The notes beneath the pieces are model-generated. The model ran no database searches and was not told the DNA's origin. It was given only the letters and a program-made list of their open reading frames with translations. The translations under genes and the position numbers were made by a program. Source: a virus. Taken from it: a stretch of 24,644 nucleotides of DNA. Within the stretch, counting starts at the first letter, position 1. Each line of letters begins with the position of its first letter. Below, in pieces: positions 1 through 7,920 of the stretch. Where the stretch lies: positions 1 through 24,644 of the IMG/VR virus record IMGVR_UViG_3300004806_000093, one strand, 5' to 3'.

Positions 1-295
1 CATTTTTCATAAATTCATAGTTTGGTGCTAAATTAGATTTTAAATCTTGAGCAGTAAATTGTTGATTAAAGTAAGGATTATTTGCAGTTAAACTGGATAA
101 AGGAGTAGCTCCATAATTTGCATATGGGGTAAATTGTTGCGATGCAGTTTGACCAGCAGCAAGTAAATTGCTTTGTTGTTGTGAAGCAGCATTAGCTTGA
201 GTATTGGCAGCATTTTGCGCCCCTTGCGAACTCATATAAGCACCGCCTAAAACGGCTGCGCCTCCAATTACTGCTGCTGTTATTCCTCCTGCCAT
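1..295 (-). CDS. Virion/DNA-ejection type protein, N-terminal part
   Basis: The frame starts at the ATG at 295 and runs off the left edge after 98 codons, so the C-terminus is missing. A purine-rich ribosome site (GGGAG) lies 7 bases before the ATG. The start has a small-residue Ala/Gly-rich segment (residues 1-20) that could be a short hydrophobic helix. A Gln/Asn/Ala-rich stretch follows, then an aromatic segment ending in LAPNYEFMKN. That pattern is familiar from podovirus proteins encoded just after the tail accessory genes and often annotated as internal virion or DNA-transfer proteins. Its position downstream of gp10, where P22 keeps its ejection proteins, agrees. The role is inferred from pattern and position; no catalytic motif is visible. 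Confidence 0.6.
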   Translation of the reverse strand, partial: MAGGITAAVIGGAAVLGGAYMSSQGAQNAANTQANAASQQQSNLLAAGQTASQQFTPYANYGATPLSSLTANNPYFNQQFTAQDLKSNLAPNYEFMKN

Positions 296-306
296 AATGC
301 TTCTCC

Positions 307-831
307 CTAATCACTAAAACCGAGATTATTAGCTAATAGCATTTTAATGCCATTAGAAAGCTTTTCGGTATCTTTTTGTTCAGTTTTATGTTCTAAAATT
401 CGATTAGACATTAATCCACATTCAGGAATAATGTATAACCTATCCTCTATTGTTGCTATATCCGTACAATTATCTGGATTTTCGTAAATATCAATCCAAA
501 TAAGTTCTTCATCAAATACACGACCAACACGTTTGATTCCTGCTGGAGCATCAAATTCCATAGGAGCTGTCAAAGTCTTTATTTCATCATCAATATTGAC
601 CGCTATTGTTCCCTTTTTAAGAATTACTTTATAAGGGGTTTTATGTTCAGCACCAACAATAACTGACCAAGGAGGAGCAATCATTGTGCGAATATATTTG
701 CCAGGTTCAAAATCATGCAAAAACTTTACATCAGCTTGAGGCATTTGCAAAAGAGCCTCTTGAAGCCGTTCAACTTTTTCTTTTAGCTGAACTGCTGGAA
801 GAGTTTGTTTTTCAACTAATTGAGTATTCAA
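307..831 (-). CDS. Cupin-like conserved phage protein
   Basis: This 174-residue protein lies in the virion cluster. The start is a TTG at 831 that overlaps the stop of the upstream gene (TTGA). A strong GGAGG ribosome site about 10 bases upstream supports this unusual start, and no ATG is available until well into the conserved part. Residues about 45-120 read as alternating short beta strands with a proline/glycine turn pattern (TMIAPPWSVIVG, then a strand-rich middle and the aromatic WIDIYENPDN). This fits a small cupin or jelly-roll fold. It has no signal peptide or membrane segment. Proteins of this type occur beside tail genes of other podoviruses, but their role is unknown. It is probably a minor virion or assembly protein. 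Confidence 0.6.
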   Translation of the reverse strand: MNTQLVEKQTLPAVQLKEKVERLQEALLQMPQADVKFLHDFEPGKYIRTMIAPPWSVIVGAEHKTPYKVILKKGTIAVNIDDEIKTLTAPMEFDAPAGIKRVGRVFDEELIWIDIYENPDNCTDIATIEDRLYIIPECGLMSNRILEHKTEQKDTEKLSNGIKMLLANNLGFSD

Positions 832-1076
832 AACTGACCCCCTCCGATTCCTAATAAGGCAGTTAAACTTGTAAATACGCCTGTTGATGGGGTTATATTT
901 CCAATAACAGTATTGTTAATAGAACCACCATTAATGACCATATAGTTTACTGTTTGACTTACAACATCAGGATTTTGAAGCCAAATAAGCCATTCTCTTG
1001 CTGGCCTTTGGGTTAAAGGATCAAGAAATTGGCTTTGAGGATAGCGAATATTGCTATTAATTGGCGCAGTTGCCAT
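828..1076 (-). CDS. Small fibre-repeat virion protein
   Basis: This 82-residue protein starts at the ATG at 1076, sharing one base with the gp10-like gene's stop (TAATG). It ends in a TGA that overlaps the next gene's TTG start. The N-terminal half carries the compact motif LDPLTQRPAREWLIWLQNP. The C-terminal half carries GGSINNTVIGNITPSTGVFT, a repeat unit also seen in the long fibre encoded at 7921-10062. It ends in GIGGGQF, like that fibre's GGMGGGAF. This points to a small trimeric, beta-structured virion part, perhaps a plug or tip linked to the tail. The function is inferred only from repeat similarity and position. Confidence 0.7.
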   Translation of the reverse strand: MATAPINSNIRYPQSQFLDPLTQRPAREWLIWLQNPDVVSQTVNYMVINGGSINNTVIGNITPSTGVFTSLTALLGIGGGQF

Positions 1077-2548
1077 TAATTTTCCCCACCTTCGGCTTTC
1101 AAATTGGCTGAAACAATAACGGCTTTAATTGAATCTGTTACGGCTACTTCATAGATTCTATCTCTTGACCAGCCCAATCTGCGCCAAATAGCACGATTAT
1201 TGTATTTTCCGACCTTACCAATGCTTACCCAATGCTCATTAGACCATGTAGAACCGCCATCAGATGACCAACGGAGCATTGCTTGAGGATCATATCCTTG
1301 ACCAGTTTGCAAGCCTACACCAGGCTGAAATTGAATCTGCATTTCTGCAAAAAATTGACGTTGAAGATCTGTAACTAAATGAGGGCATCTACGCAATCTA
1401 CGAATTAAATTTCCATCTTCTGTATAGACTTCATTATTTAATTGATAAAGTTTGCCATTTTCATAGTCACCAACTATGTAATAGTTTCCAAAGAAAGCAC
1501 CGCAATTTGAACGATGACGATGATAACCAGTTACAGAATCCCAAGAAAGCCATTTATGCCAAACTTTAGTAGTTAAGTCATATACCCAAGTTAAATCAAT
1601 AGAAGGAAATGTAATTACATACATTTCATGGCCTTCTAAACGATAGGTATAGGCAACAGCATCATCAATCTTTTGATTCATTAAAGACTGTTCTACGGCA
1701 TGATTAGATAGCCTTACAAAGGTATAACCTTGAACCGCACCAATAATTCCTTGCCCACGAGCATCTTGAGAAACAAACATAATTTGTTCTTCAAATTGCC
1801 AAACGCTATTTGGTGCAGCGCAACCATGTTGCATCATAGTTCCTGAAACACGAGCAAATGGAAAAGTAGTTAATCCAGTTATTTGACTTCCAACATCAAC
1901 CCAAACTTCAGTAGTTTGCTCGCCAAGCAAATAAACTTGTCTATGATCTGCAATAACCGCAACTATAGGATCAGGCTCACCATCTTTTGTGCCGTAATAA
2001 GCATTAGTTGAATAAACCGATGAAAGATCTGTACAAGCCCAATTATTAGTTCCAGGCTCGTTATATACGTTGTAATTATCAATTACGTCAACTGTAGATG
2101 CTCCAACCCAAGGGCCGTCTGATGGAGGCAAAACACTAAAAGTATTTGTAGAAACTACATAATAATAACGATTTGAGCCATCAACAATATAGGCAATTAA
2201 TCCATCAGAAGTAGTTCTGTTATAAGAAACTTGGCAAACACCAGCAGTTGTACTTATTGCTCCAACTTGAGTTGCTTTGTAAGATTCATCTATTGTGTAA
2301 ACATATTGATTGCAAATAGCAATCATTACAAAAGGGTTTGTTCCATGCAAAGGAAATAATGCCCTTACTTCTCCTGCTGGCAACTGACAAACTTCAACAA
2401 GTCCAGGTGTAGGATATAAAGCTATTGCTCCTCTAGTTCCTTGACCTTTATTAGGATCAATTTCTAGATAAAAGTTAATACATTCCTGATCATCTTGATA
2501 GATGGAAGGAGCTTCGTAAGATGGGCCAACAAAGCCAAAATCAGCCAT
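1076..2548 (-). CDS. P22 gp10-like tail accessory factor (packaged-DNA stabilisation)
   Basis: This 490-residue protein resembles P22 gp10, which binds below the gp4 ring in the portal-tail stack and helps keep the packaged DNA in the head. P22 gp10 is about 472 residues. Visible signs are the early segment with ECINFYLEIDP and LYPTPGLVEV, followed by many short beta strands typical of the gp10 beta-propeller-like fold, including EQIMFVSQDARGQGIIG and the C-terminal RWSSDGGSTWSNEHWVS. The start is taken at the ATG at 2548, which shares a base with the upstream stop (TAATG). A longer in-frame start at 2578 would add ten residues inside the gp4-like gene and is less likely. The neighbour gp4 homologue is directly upstream, as in P22. 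Confidence 0.85.
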   Translation of the reverse strand: MADFGFVGPSYEAPSIYQDDQECINFYLEIDPNKGQGTRGAIALYPTPGLVEVCQLPAGEVRALFPLHGTNPFVMIAICNQYVYTIDESYKATQVGAISTTAGVCQVSYNRTTSDGLIAYIVDGSNRYYYVVSTNTFSVLPPSDGPWVGASTVDVIDNYNVYNEPGTNNWACTDLSSVYSTNAYYGTKDGEPDPIVAVIADHRQVYLLGEQTTEVWVDVGSQITGLTTFPFARVSGTMMQHGCAAPNSVWQFEEQIMFVSQDARGQGIIGAVQGYTFVRLSNHAVEQSLMNQKIDDAVAYTYRLEGHEMYVITFPSIDLTWVYDLTTKVWHKWLSWDSVTGYHRHRSNCGAFFGNYYIVGDYENGKLYQLNNEVYTEDGNLIRRLRRCPHLVTDLQRQFFAEMQIQFQPGVGLQTGQGYDPQAMLRWSSDGGSTWSNEHWVSIGKVGKYNNRAIWRRLGWSRDRIYEVAVTDSIKAVIVSANLKAEGGEN

Positions 2549-3537
2549 TATCGGAAGAACCCACCAGAAAGAATCCAACCAGCATCTTTAGCTCTGCCAA
2601 CAAGCATAGAGTCTGGATAACCAGCAGCAGCAATAGGCCTCATATTATTTCGTTTAATAGTCGATTTAGATTGAGCTGCATAAGCATTAATCATGCCAAT
2701 TTGCGTTGCAGAAGCTTTGCCATACATCGGCATCAATCGTTCAGCTAAATTCCATCTAAGAGCCATTGAATAGCCTTGTGGAAGCACAATATCGTCATAC
2801 AAAGTTTCATAATTGCTAAAAATGGTAGATGAGAACATATGCATCTCACCTTGACTTGGATTAGGCCATACAAATACATTACCAGTATCCGCATTAGGAT
2901 TGTAATAAAGAGCTTTAGGCCAAGGACCATTTAAAGTTTTTAAACCAATTTGATTGTAATTATCCAAAGACAATACTGCTACTTGGTAATCTAAGCCACC
3001 ATTAGGAACAGCTTGTCCATTAGACTGAGTATTTACCCTTACATAAGCTTGGTCAATAAATAATGGTTTTTGATAGTAAGCAGTAATAAGTTGAGAAGCT
3101 ACTGGAGATGGGTAAGTAATATTTAAACGATAAGTGCCAGTTTCATTAACTTGACCTCCAGCACCAGTAATAAACTCAACAATCTTAGTACCAGCAATAA
3201 TTCCTGTGCCTTTTAGGGTTTGCCCTTGAGCTACTGCGCCAGTTGTAAGACCAGTAACAGTCAAAACATTGCCTGTAATTGATCCTGTAAAAGATGCACC
3301 AATGTAATTTGCCGTTGATGGATTAGGACCAATAGTGTATTGAACCTGACCAGAAATTAAAGGAAATATGATTTCTGTAGTGTTAAATACCATCATATCT
3401 TCGTTTGACCATTGATCAATCAGGTCATTAAGCATATCAAAAGCATCTTGAGCTGCATCAGCCGTTGGAACTTCACCAGCTTCTAATGCGCCAATATCTT
3501 TTAATGCTCTGCTAATAATATCAATAGGTTTTGTCAT
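2548..3537 (-). CDS. P22 gp4-like head-completion/tail accessory protein with inserted domain
   Basis: The N-terminus (residues 1-65) has helices with MTKPIDIISRALKDIGALEA and DAFDMLNDLIDQWSNE, the signature of the gp4 family that binds the portal first after packaging. P22 gp4 is about 166 residues; this one is 329. Much of the extra length is an insert at about residues 80-154. It has the Gly/Thr-rich pattern GSITGNVLTVTGLTTG and GTGIIAGTKIVEFITGAGG, a mobile beta domain seen inside many unrelated phage virion proteins. The gp4-like fold resumes around PLFIDQAYVR and ends with the long helix containing MALRWNLAERLMP. The next gene encodes gp10, its structural partner, with a TAATG overlap. 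Confidence 0.83.
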   Translation of the reverse strand: MTKPIDIISRALKDIGALEAGEVPTADAAQDAFDMLNDLIDQWSNEDMMVFNTTEIIFPLISGQVQYTIGPNPSTANYIGASFTGSITGNVLTVTGLTTGAVAQGQTLKGTGIIAGTKIVEFITGAGGQVNETGTYRLNITYPSPVASQLITAYYQKPLFIDQAYVRVNTQSNGQAVPNGGLDYQVAVLSLDNYNQIGLKTLNGPWPKALYYNPNADTGNVFVWPNPSQGEMHMFSSTIFSNYETLYDDIVLPQGYSMALRWNLAERLMPMYGKASATQIGMINAYAAQSKSTIKRNNMRPIAAAGYPDSMLVGRAKDAGWILSGGFFR

Positions 3538-3545
3538 AGCAGTCC

Positions 3546-5579
3546 TTAATATGTATTCCAGTTAGCTTTTCTAACCTTCATTCCAACAATAGCTATTTTT
3601 GATACGATTCCATATACGCCAAATCCAACATAACAAGCATTTGCTGGCATTGTTACAACTTGACGCAAATAAGACCAAGAAGTTGTAACACCTTGAGATT
3701 GATCAACAATATTAGTAAAGTCGCTTAACAATGTTCCTGTGTTGTCAAATATAGCGCAACCTAAAGAAGCTGTTGATCCAGATAAAATCTTTACCCAACC
3801 TTCAACCAAAAAACTATCATTTTGTTTGGTTCTAATGGCAGTTGATTTAACTGTTGACAAAGAAGTTCTATCAACAGTAAATACACCAGCTTTTCCTGTA
3901 GCATCTACATAAACTGAATTAGTATAATAATATCCAGAAGGAACGTCTGTTGATAATCCTATTGTTGTTCCAGCACCATATTCATTGTATAAATAATATC
4001 CATCAGTAGTAATTCCTTCTGTATCTACAGCAAGAATACTGTCATAAATACTTTGCTCAACAGTATCTAATTTGTAAGTAGCAAAATATGGATCGGCATA
4101 TCCATTTGGATACCAACGACAACCATTAAATTCAACACTTTGTGCATTTCCGCTTAACAATGGAACAAATTGAGCCCATTCTTGAATATCACAATTATTG
4201 AAGGTGATTTCAATATTTCTTGAAGAACCAGTATTGTTTACTAAAGATTTAGCACTAAAAGATCCTGTTCCAGGAGGTCTAAAAATCTGACAATCGCTAA
4301 CCTTGAGAACAGATGCAGCACTAGCACTTGAAGGAATATAAAATTGATTAGTTAACGACTGAGTATTTAAAATGCGACCACCAGTAATTTTTAACTCTCC
4401 GCTAATAGAAAATGGAACATCCACTTCTGTCATACATTGATTTAAAAATACATTACCGCCATTTACAATACTTCCATTAGTTGTTACATCGGCTACGCTA
4501 TTTTGAATTTCGCTATTGCTAATCACTAATTGACCAGCATCACAAGTAAATGCTCTATTGTCTTGATAGTTAAAATTACCTGGTGATCCAGTTGACCAGC
4601 CCTCATCTTGAACAGCTACCATGCTTCCAGTTAAAAATATAAATCCATTGCTATGATTTACATAAATAGACTTTTGCATACCTTTGGTCATGTAACCAAA
4701 AATACTATTTTCTGATTGAGCATAATTAGTGCTTGAATTGCCAGGCAAAGCACCAAAAACCAATCCAAGCAATCCATATTCAATTTGCAAACCAAAGAAA
4801 TTGTTATATTGTGAAGAAAGACTTGCGTTATACCACCATAAAGCACAAGTGTAATTTCTCTTAAAGTTCATATTGATCTTTAAGCCATAAATATTGGTGC
4901 TATATCCTTGAAATCTTAATAAACAATCTTGATTTGCCGTTGATCCAGCAACCAAATAAGCATTGTCGCAATACCAAGTTGTATAACAAGCACCAGTATC
5001 TAAAGTGGTTACTTTATAGTTTCCAGAAGGAAAATAAAGGCTACCACCAGCAGCAGTAGCGTTAATAGCAGCCTGAATGGATGCTGTATCGTCTGTTGTG
5101 CCATCGCCAACAGCACCAAAATCTTTAACTGAAACCCATTCTTGAAGCTTTGAAAATACTGTTCTTCCAACTGCTGCTGAGTAAAAACCGCTTGAATTAG
5201 CCTGTTTAAAGCCTACTAATGCGCTTCCTTTTGTAAGGCTAGAGGTATTAGCTAAATCTGCATAAACTTGAGCAATTTCTTGAGCAGTAGCTATTCCGCT
5301 TAAATTGTCATAAGAGCCAATTTGATTTGCTGAAGCATCTTGCAATATAAATTTATAAGATAAAGAAGTATCAAGCCAAACTTCACTAGGAGTTCTTCCT
5401 GTTGAAGTTAAAACAATAGGATTTGCATTTGCAACATTTCCTGCGCTAGTTGTATAAGTAGCAGCAAGAGTTGAAGTTCCAGCCTGATAAGTGTAAAGAA
5501 GGCCACCAGCCAAAGGAACGCCATCATTGCTAAAAAACTGCCATCCTGCGCCAGCTAAAGGGGAAAGGTTAACTGCCAT
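3546..5579 (-). CDS. Tailspike with right-handed beta-helix
   Basis: This 677-residue protein has three parts. Residues 1-110 form a virion-attachment domain (MAVNLSPLAGAGWQFF, GGLLYTYQAGTSTLAATYT), a form very common at the start of podovirus spikes. Residues 149-172 carry the classic entry to a pectate-lyase-like beta helix, VSVKDFGAVGDGTTDDTASI, and the following 300 residues are repetitive short strands fitting the helix rungs. The last part, from about residue 540, looks like a jelly-roll or carbohydrate-binding cap. Such spikes bind and often cleave surface polysaccharide of the host. Catalytic residues cannot be named from sequence alone. The gene sits between the fibres and gp4, where receptor-binding proteins are grouped. 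Confidence 0.85.
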   Translation of the reverse strand: MAVNLSPLAGAGWQFFSNDGVPLAGGLLYTYQAGTSTLAATYTTSAGNVANANPIVLTSTGRTPSEVWLDTSLSYKFILQDASANQIGSYDNLSGIATAQEIAQVYADLANTSSLTKGSALVGFKQANSSGFYSAAVGRTVFSKLQEWVSVKDFGAVGDGTTDDTASIQAAINATAAGGSLYFPSGNYKVTTLDTGACYTTWYCDNAYLVAGSTANQDCLLRFQGYSTNIYGLKINMNFKRNYTCALWWYNASLSSQYNNFFGLQIEYGLLGLVFGALPGNSSTNYAQSENSIFGYMTKGMQKSIYVNHSNGFIFLTGSMVAVQDEGWSTGSPGNFNYQDNRAFTCDAGQLVISNSEIQNSVADVTTNGSIVNGGNVFLNQCMTEVDVPFSISGELKITGGRILNTQSLTNQFYIPSSASAASVLKVSDCQIFRPPGTGSFSAKSLVNNTGSSRNIEITFNNCDIQEWAQFVPLLSGNAQSVEFNGCRWYPNGYADPYFATYKLDTVEQSIYDSILAVDTEGITTDGYYLYNEYGAGTTIGLSTDVPSGYYYTNSVYVDATGKAGVFTVDRTSLSTVKSTAIRTKQNDSFLVEGWVKILSGSTASLGCAIFDNTGTLLSDFTNIVDQSQGVTTSWSYLRQVVTMPANACYVGFGVYGIVSKIAIVGMKVRKANWNTY

Positions 5580-5588
5580 TTATAGCTC

Positions 5589-5906
5589 CTAATTGTTTGG
5601 CGTAAATACTTGGGGCAACCAAGGTGCAACAACAGTTTTATTGTTTTTCAATAAATTTAACTGTTCTTCTAACCTAGATTTTATGAGATTTATGCCGTCT
5701 TTCATAGTTTCTTTCTCTATCCAAGAGGCAACCATTTCTTCTGTTATTTGATTAAATGGAATATCTGTTACAAGATTAGAGAACCACCAATTTCCTTCTG
5801 TTTCTACAAATTGTTCATCATCTTTTGCTATAACTCTATATTTAGCATGAGTAATGACTTCGTTTTCAGCAGAAATTTCTAATATATTCCATTGATAATT
5901 GATCAT
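5589..5906 (-). CDS. Conserved small phage protein beside fibres
   Basis: This 105-residue protein starts at the ATG at 5906, two bases after the stop of the 54-residue gene upstream. It is acidic and soluble. It has a beta-rich N-terminal half (ITHAKYRVIAKDD, GNWWFSNL) and a helical C-terminal half (MVASWIEKETMKDGINLIKS), ending in a proline-rich tail (APWLPQVFTPNN). There is no transmembrane segment. Lying between fibre and spike genes, it may be a fibre chaperone or a small structural partner. I recognise the style from other phages but cannot name the function. Confidence 0.65.
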   Translation of the reverse strand: MINYQWNILEISAENEVITHAKYRVIAKDDEQFVETEGNWWFSNLVTDIPFNQITEEMVASWIEKETMKDGINLIKSRLEEQLNLLKNNKTVVAPWLPQVFTPNN

Positions 5907-5908
5907 AA

Positions 5909-6073
5909 TTATTCACGAACTGTTGGTTCGTTTCCTTGTGCAAGCCAATCAAGATATTCAGCATACTGTCTATTATCTGGATCAAACGGAATAAAAGTAT
6001 TGTCAGATCTATAAATAATGTTTTCGCAAACAGTACCATCAGGATTTTTAATTTTTTCGTATGTATAGTTCAT
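5909..6073 (-). CDS. 54-residue fibre-associated protein
   Basis: A short gene of 55 codons from the ATG at 6073 to the TAA at 5909-5911. The ATG overlaps the stop of the upstream fibre gene as ATGA, a strong sign of translational coupling. The protein ends in DPDNRQYAEYLDWLAQGNEP followed by TVRE. The pattern of Asn/Tyr, then YL.WLA.GN.P, is very common in tiny proteins or C-terminal tails encoded after phage fibre genes. It is probably a fibre-assembly helper or a fibre fragment expressed separately. The function is inferred from motif and linkage. Confidence 0.75.
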   Translation of the reverse strand: MNYTYEKIKNPDGTVCENIIYRSDNTFIPFDPDNRQYAEYLDWLAQGNEPTVRE

Positions 6074-7920
6074 AGTTCAGCATCAGCAGCATAATGACCA
6101 GAAACTGCATTAAAACCACCAGCTCCTTGTTGTTGAGGGTTAAAACCATTGACACCAATGTTATAAATATATCCTGCATATTGGTTAAAACTTCCGTTTA
6201 AAAGCCAATATCCACTACTATTTCCATATAAAGTTAAGGCTGGAGTTCCTCTTTTTGTTACTTTAAAAGCTCCATAAGCACCTACATAAAGGTTATTTGA
6301 AGCAGCTCCAAATTGACCTACACCAGTAGATAAAGAGCCAGATCCACCATTTGCAGGAGCAGTTCCATAATCAAAAGTGGTTTCATAGTACCTTTGGCAC
6401 ATATCAAACTCACGCTGGAAATTCCTAATTTCAAAAGGAGTAGCTTGAGTTCCTGTTTCAAACTGTGTGCCAGTTATACGGAAAATAGCTCCATTTGTAC
6501 CAGTTACGTTTACTTGTCCTGTAACGCCTCTTAAATAAGTGCCACTCCAAGAACCAGCACTACCAACTACTGAAGATCCAGCACCTAAAGACCAAGATAC
6601 AGAAACTCCAATTCTGTTATCTGTAGTCCATGTTCCTGTGGTATCTCCAGCAATAGTAATGGTTTTGTATTCCCATGTATTTGCAGAATTTACTGTGTAA
6701 GAAGCAAGATAACAACGAGTACCATTAATATTTCCAAGAACTACAGAATATGTTCCAGTAATGCTTGCATATACCCAAAAAGAAATAGTAATGGTTTTTG
6801 CGCTTGCAGTTCCCCATCCTAAATCAATGACGTTATAACCTTCGATTGATTGATAGCATGAAAAATAATCAGAAGCACCAATAGAAAATGCTGAATTTGA
6901 GCTAAATCCTAAATAGTTAGAAAATCCAGCAGGAAGCGTACCGCCTCCATTATTTTGCTGCCAAGTTAATTTTCCAGCTTGAGTAGCATAATATCCAAAA
7001 CGATCTACTGTGTAAGTTAAACCAGTTCCTGCTGCTCCAGCATTTCTTTGATCAATAACCATGTAGCCATTGATAAATCTATTTTTATATCCAAAGCTAC
7101 TTGCCGTTTTAACAGTACCAGTTACAGAAGCGTTTGTTGCGCCTGGATCTGTAGTATTTCCAAGAGAAAGACCGCCTGAAGCAAATAAACGCATTTGCTC
7201 CGTATTATTTGTAGCAAATCTAATAGGCTGATTATCAATATGATAAACAAGGCCTTCTCCTGCTGTACTTACACCTACAACAAAACCATTAGTTGCAGAT
7301 CCATTTTGGTATTTTGTTGCTACTTCTGTAGATCCTGCTTTATAAAGACTTAAAACTGAAGTTGGATTGTTATTTCCAATGCCTAAATAACCAGAACTTG
7401 TAAGCCTCATTAGCTCTGTTCCTGCTACTCCAGCATTAAACCATTGATAGCCATCACCAGTAAAAGTGCTAAAACGACCCCATCCAGTTGAATAATCAAC
7501 AACTATTCCGTCTGATGGTGGAGTTCCTGTAAATGTTCCAGTTGAAACTAAACCAGCAGCAGCAGTAACGCTTCCAGCTAATGAAAGGCTTGTTGACCAT
7601 TGCGGAGCAGATCCGCTTGAGGTCATTACAGTATTCGATGATCCAATGCCAAGCTTAGTAAAGGCAGTTCCTGAAGCCCAATAAACCATATCACCAGCCG
7701 TATAGTTAGTAAGTCCAGTACCGCCAGCAGTTGTAGGAACAGTTTTCCAGCCAATAACTTGAACAGAACCGCCAGAATCTTTATAGAAAAGTTTGCCATC
7801 AGCGATATTGATCGCTAATTCAGAGCCTGTGGCGTTATTTAATAGATTTGCAGCACTAGGAGTATTTCCTCCTGTAGAGCTTGAATATATTAATAAGGGG
7901 GTAAATCCTGTTTGCGCCAT
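6070..7920 (-). CDS. Tail fibre protein with receptor-binding type C-terminus
   Basis: This 616-residue fibre starts at the ATG at 7920, immediately after the previous stop (TAG ATG). The N-terminal 100 residues carry the motif GSELAINIADGKLFYKDSGG, a common beta module at the start of phage fibres. A Gly/Ser/Thr-rich shaft follows, with segments such as ELMRLTSSGYLGIGNNNP that resemble chaperoned fibre shafts. From about residue 278 a separate module begins (FGYKNRFINGYMVIDQRN), and around residue 500 it contains the block RNFQREFDMCQRYYET. This C-terminal module is widespread in phages as the tip that contacts the host. There is no sign of truncation. Confidence 0.83.
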   Translation of the reverse strand: MAQTGFTPLLIYSSSTGGNTPSAANLLNNATGSELAINIADGKLFYKDSGGSVQVIGWKTVPTTAGGTGLTNYTAGDMVYWASGTAFTKLGIGSSNTVMTSSGSAPQWSTSLSLAGSVTAAAGLVSTGTFTGTPPSDGIVVDYSTGWGRFSTFTGDGYQWFNAGVAGTELMRLTSSGYLGIGNNNPTSVLSLYKAGSTEVATKYQNGSATNGFVVGVSTAGEGLVYHIDNQPIRFATNNTEQMRLFASGGLSLGNTTDPGATNASVTGTVKTASSFGYKNRFINGYMVIDQRNAGAAGTGLTYTVDRFGYYATQAGKLTWQQNNGGGTLPAGFSNYLGFSSNSAFSIGASDYFSCYQSIEGYNVIDLGWGTASAKTITISFWVYASITGTYSVVLGNINGTRCYLASYTVNSANTWEYKTITIAGDTTGTWTTDNRIGVSVSWSLGAGSSVVGSAGSWSGTYLRGVTGQVNVTGTNGAIFRITGTQFETGTQATPFEIRNFQREFDMCQRYYETTFDYGTAPANGGSGSLSTGVGQFGAASNNLYVGAYGAFKVTKRGTPALTLYGNSSGYWLLNGSFNQYAGYIYNIGVNGFNPQQQGAGGFNAVSGHYAADAEL

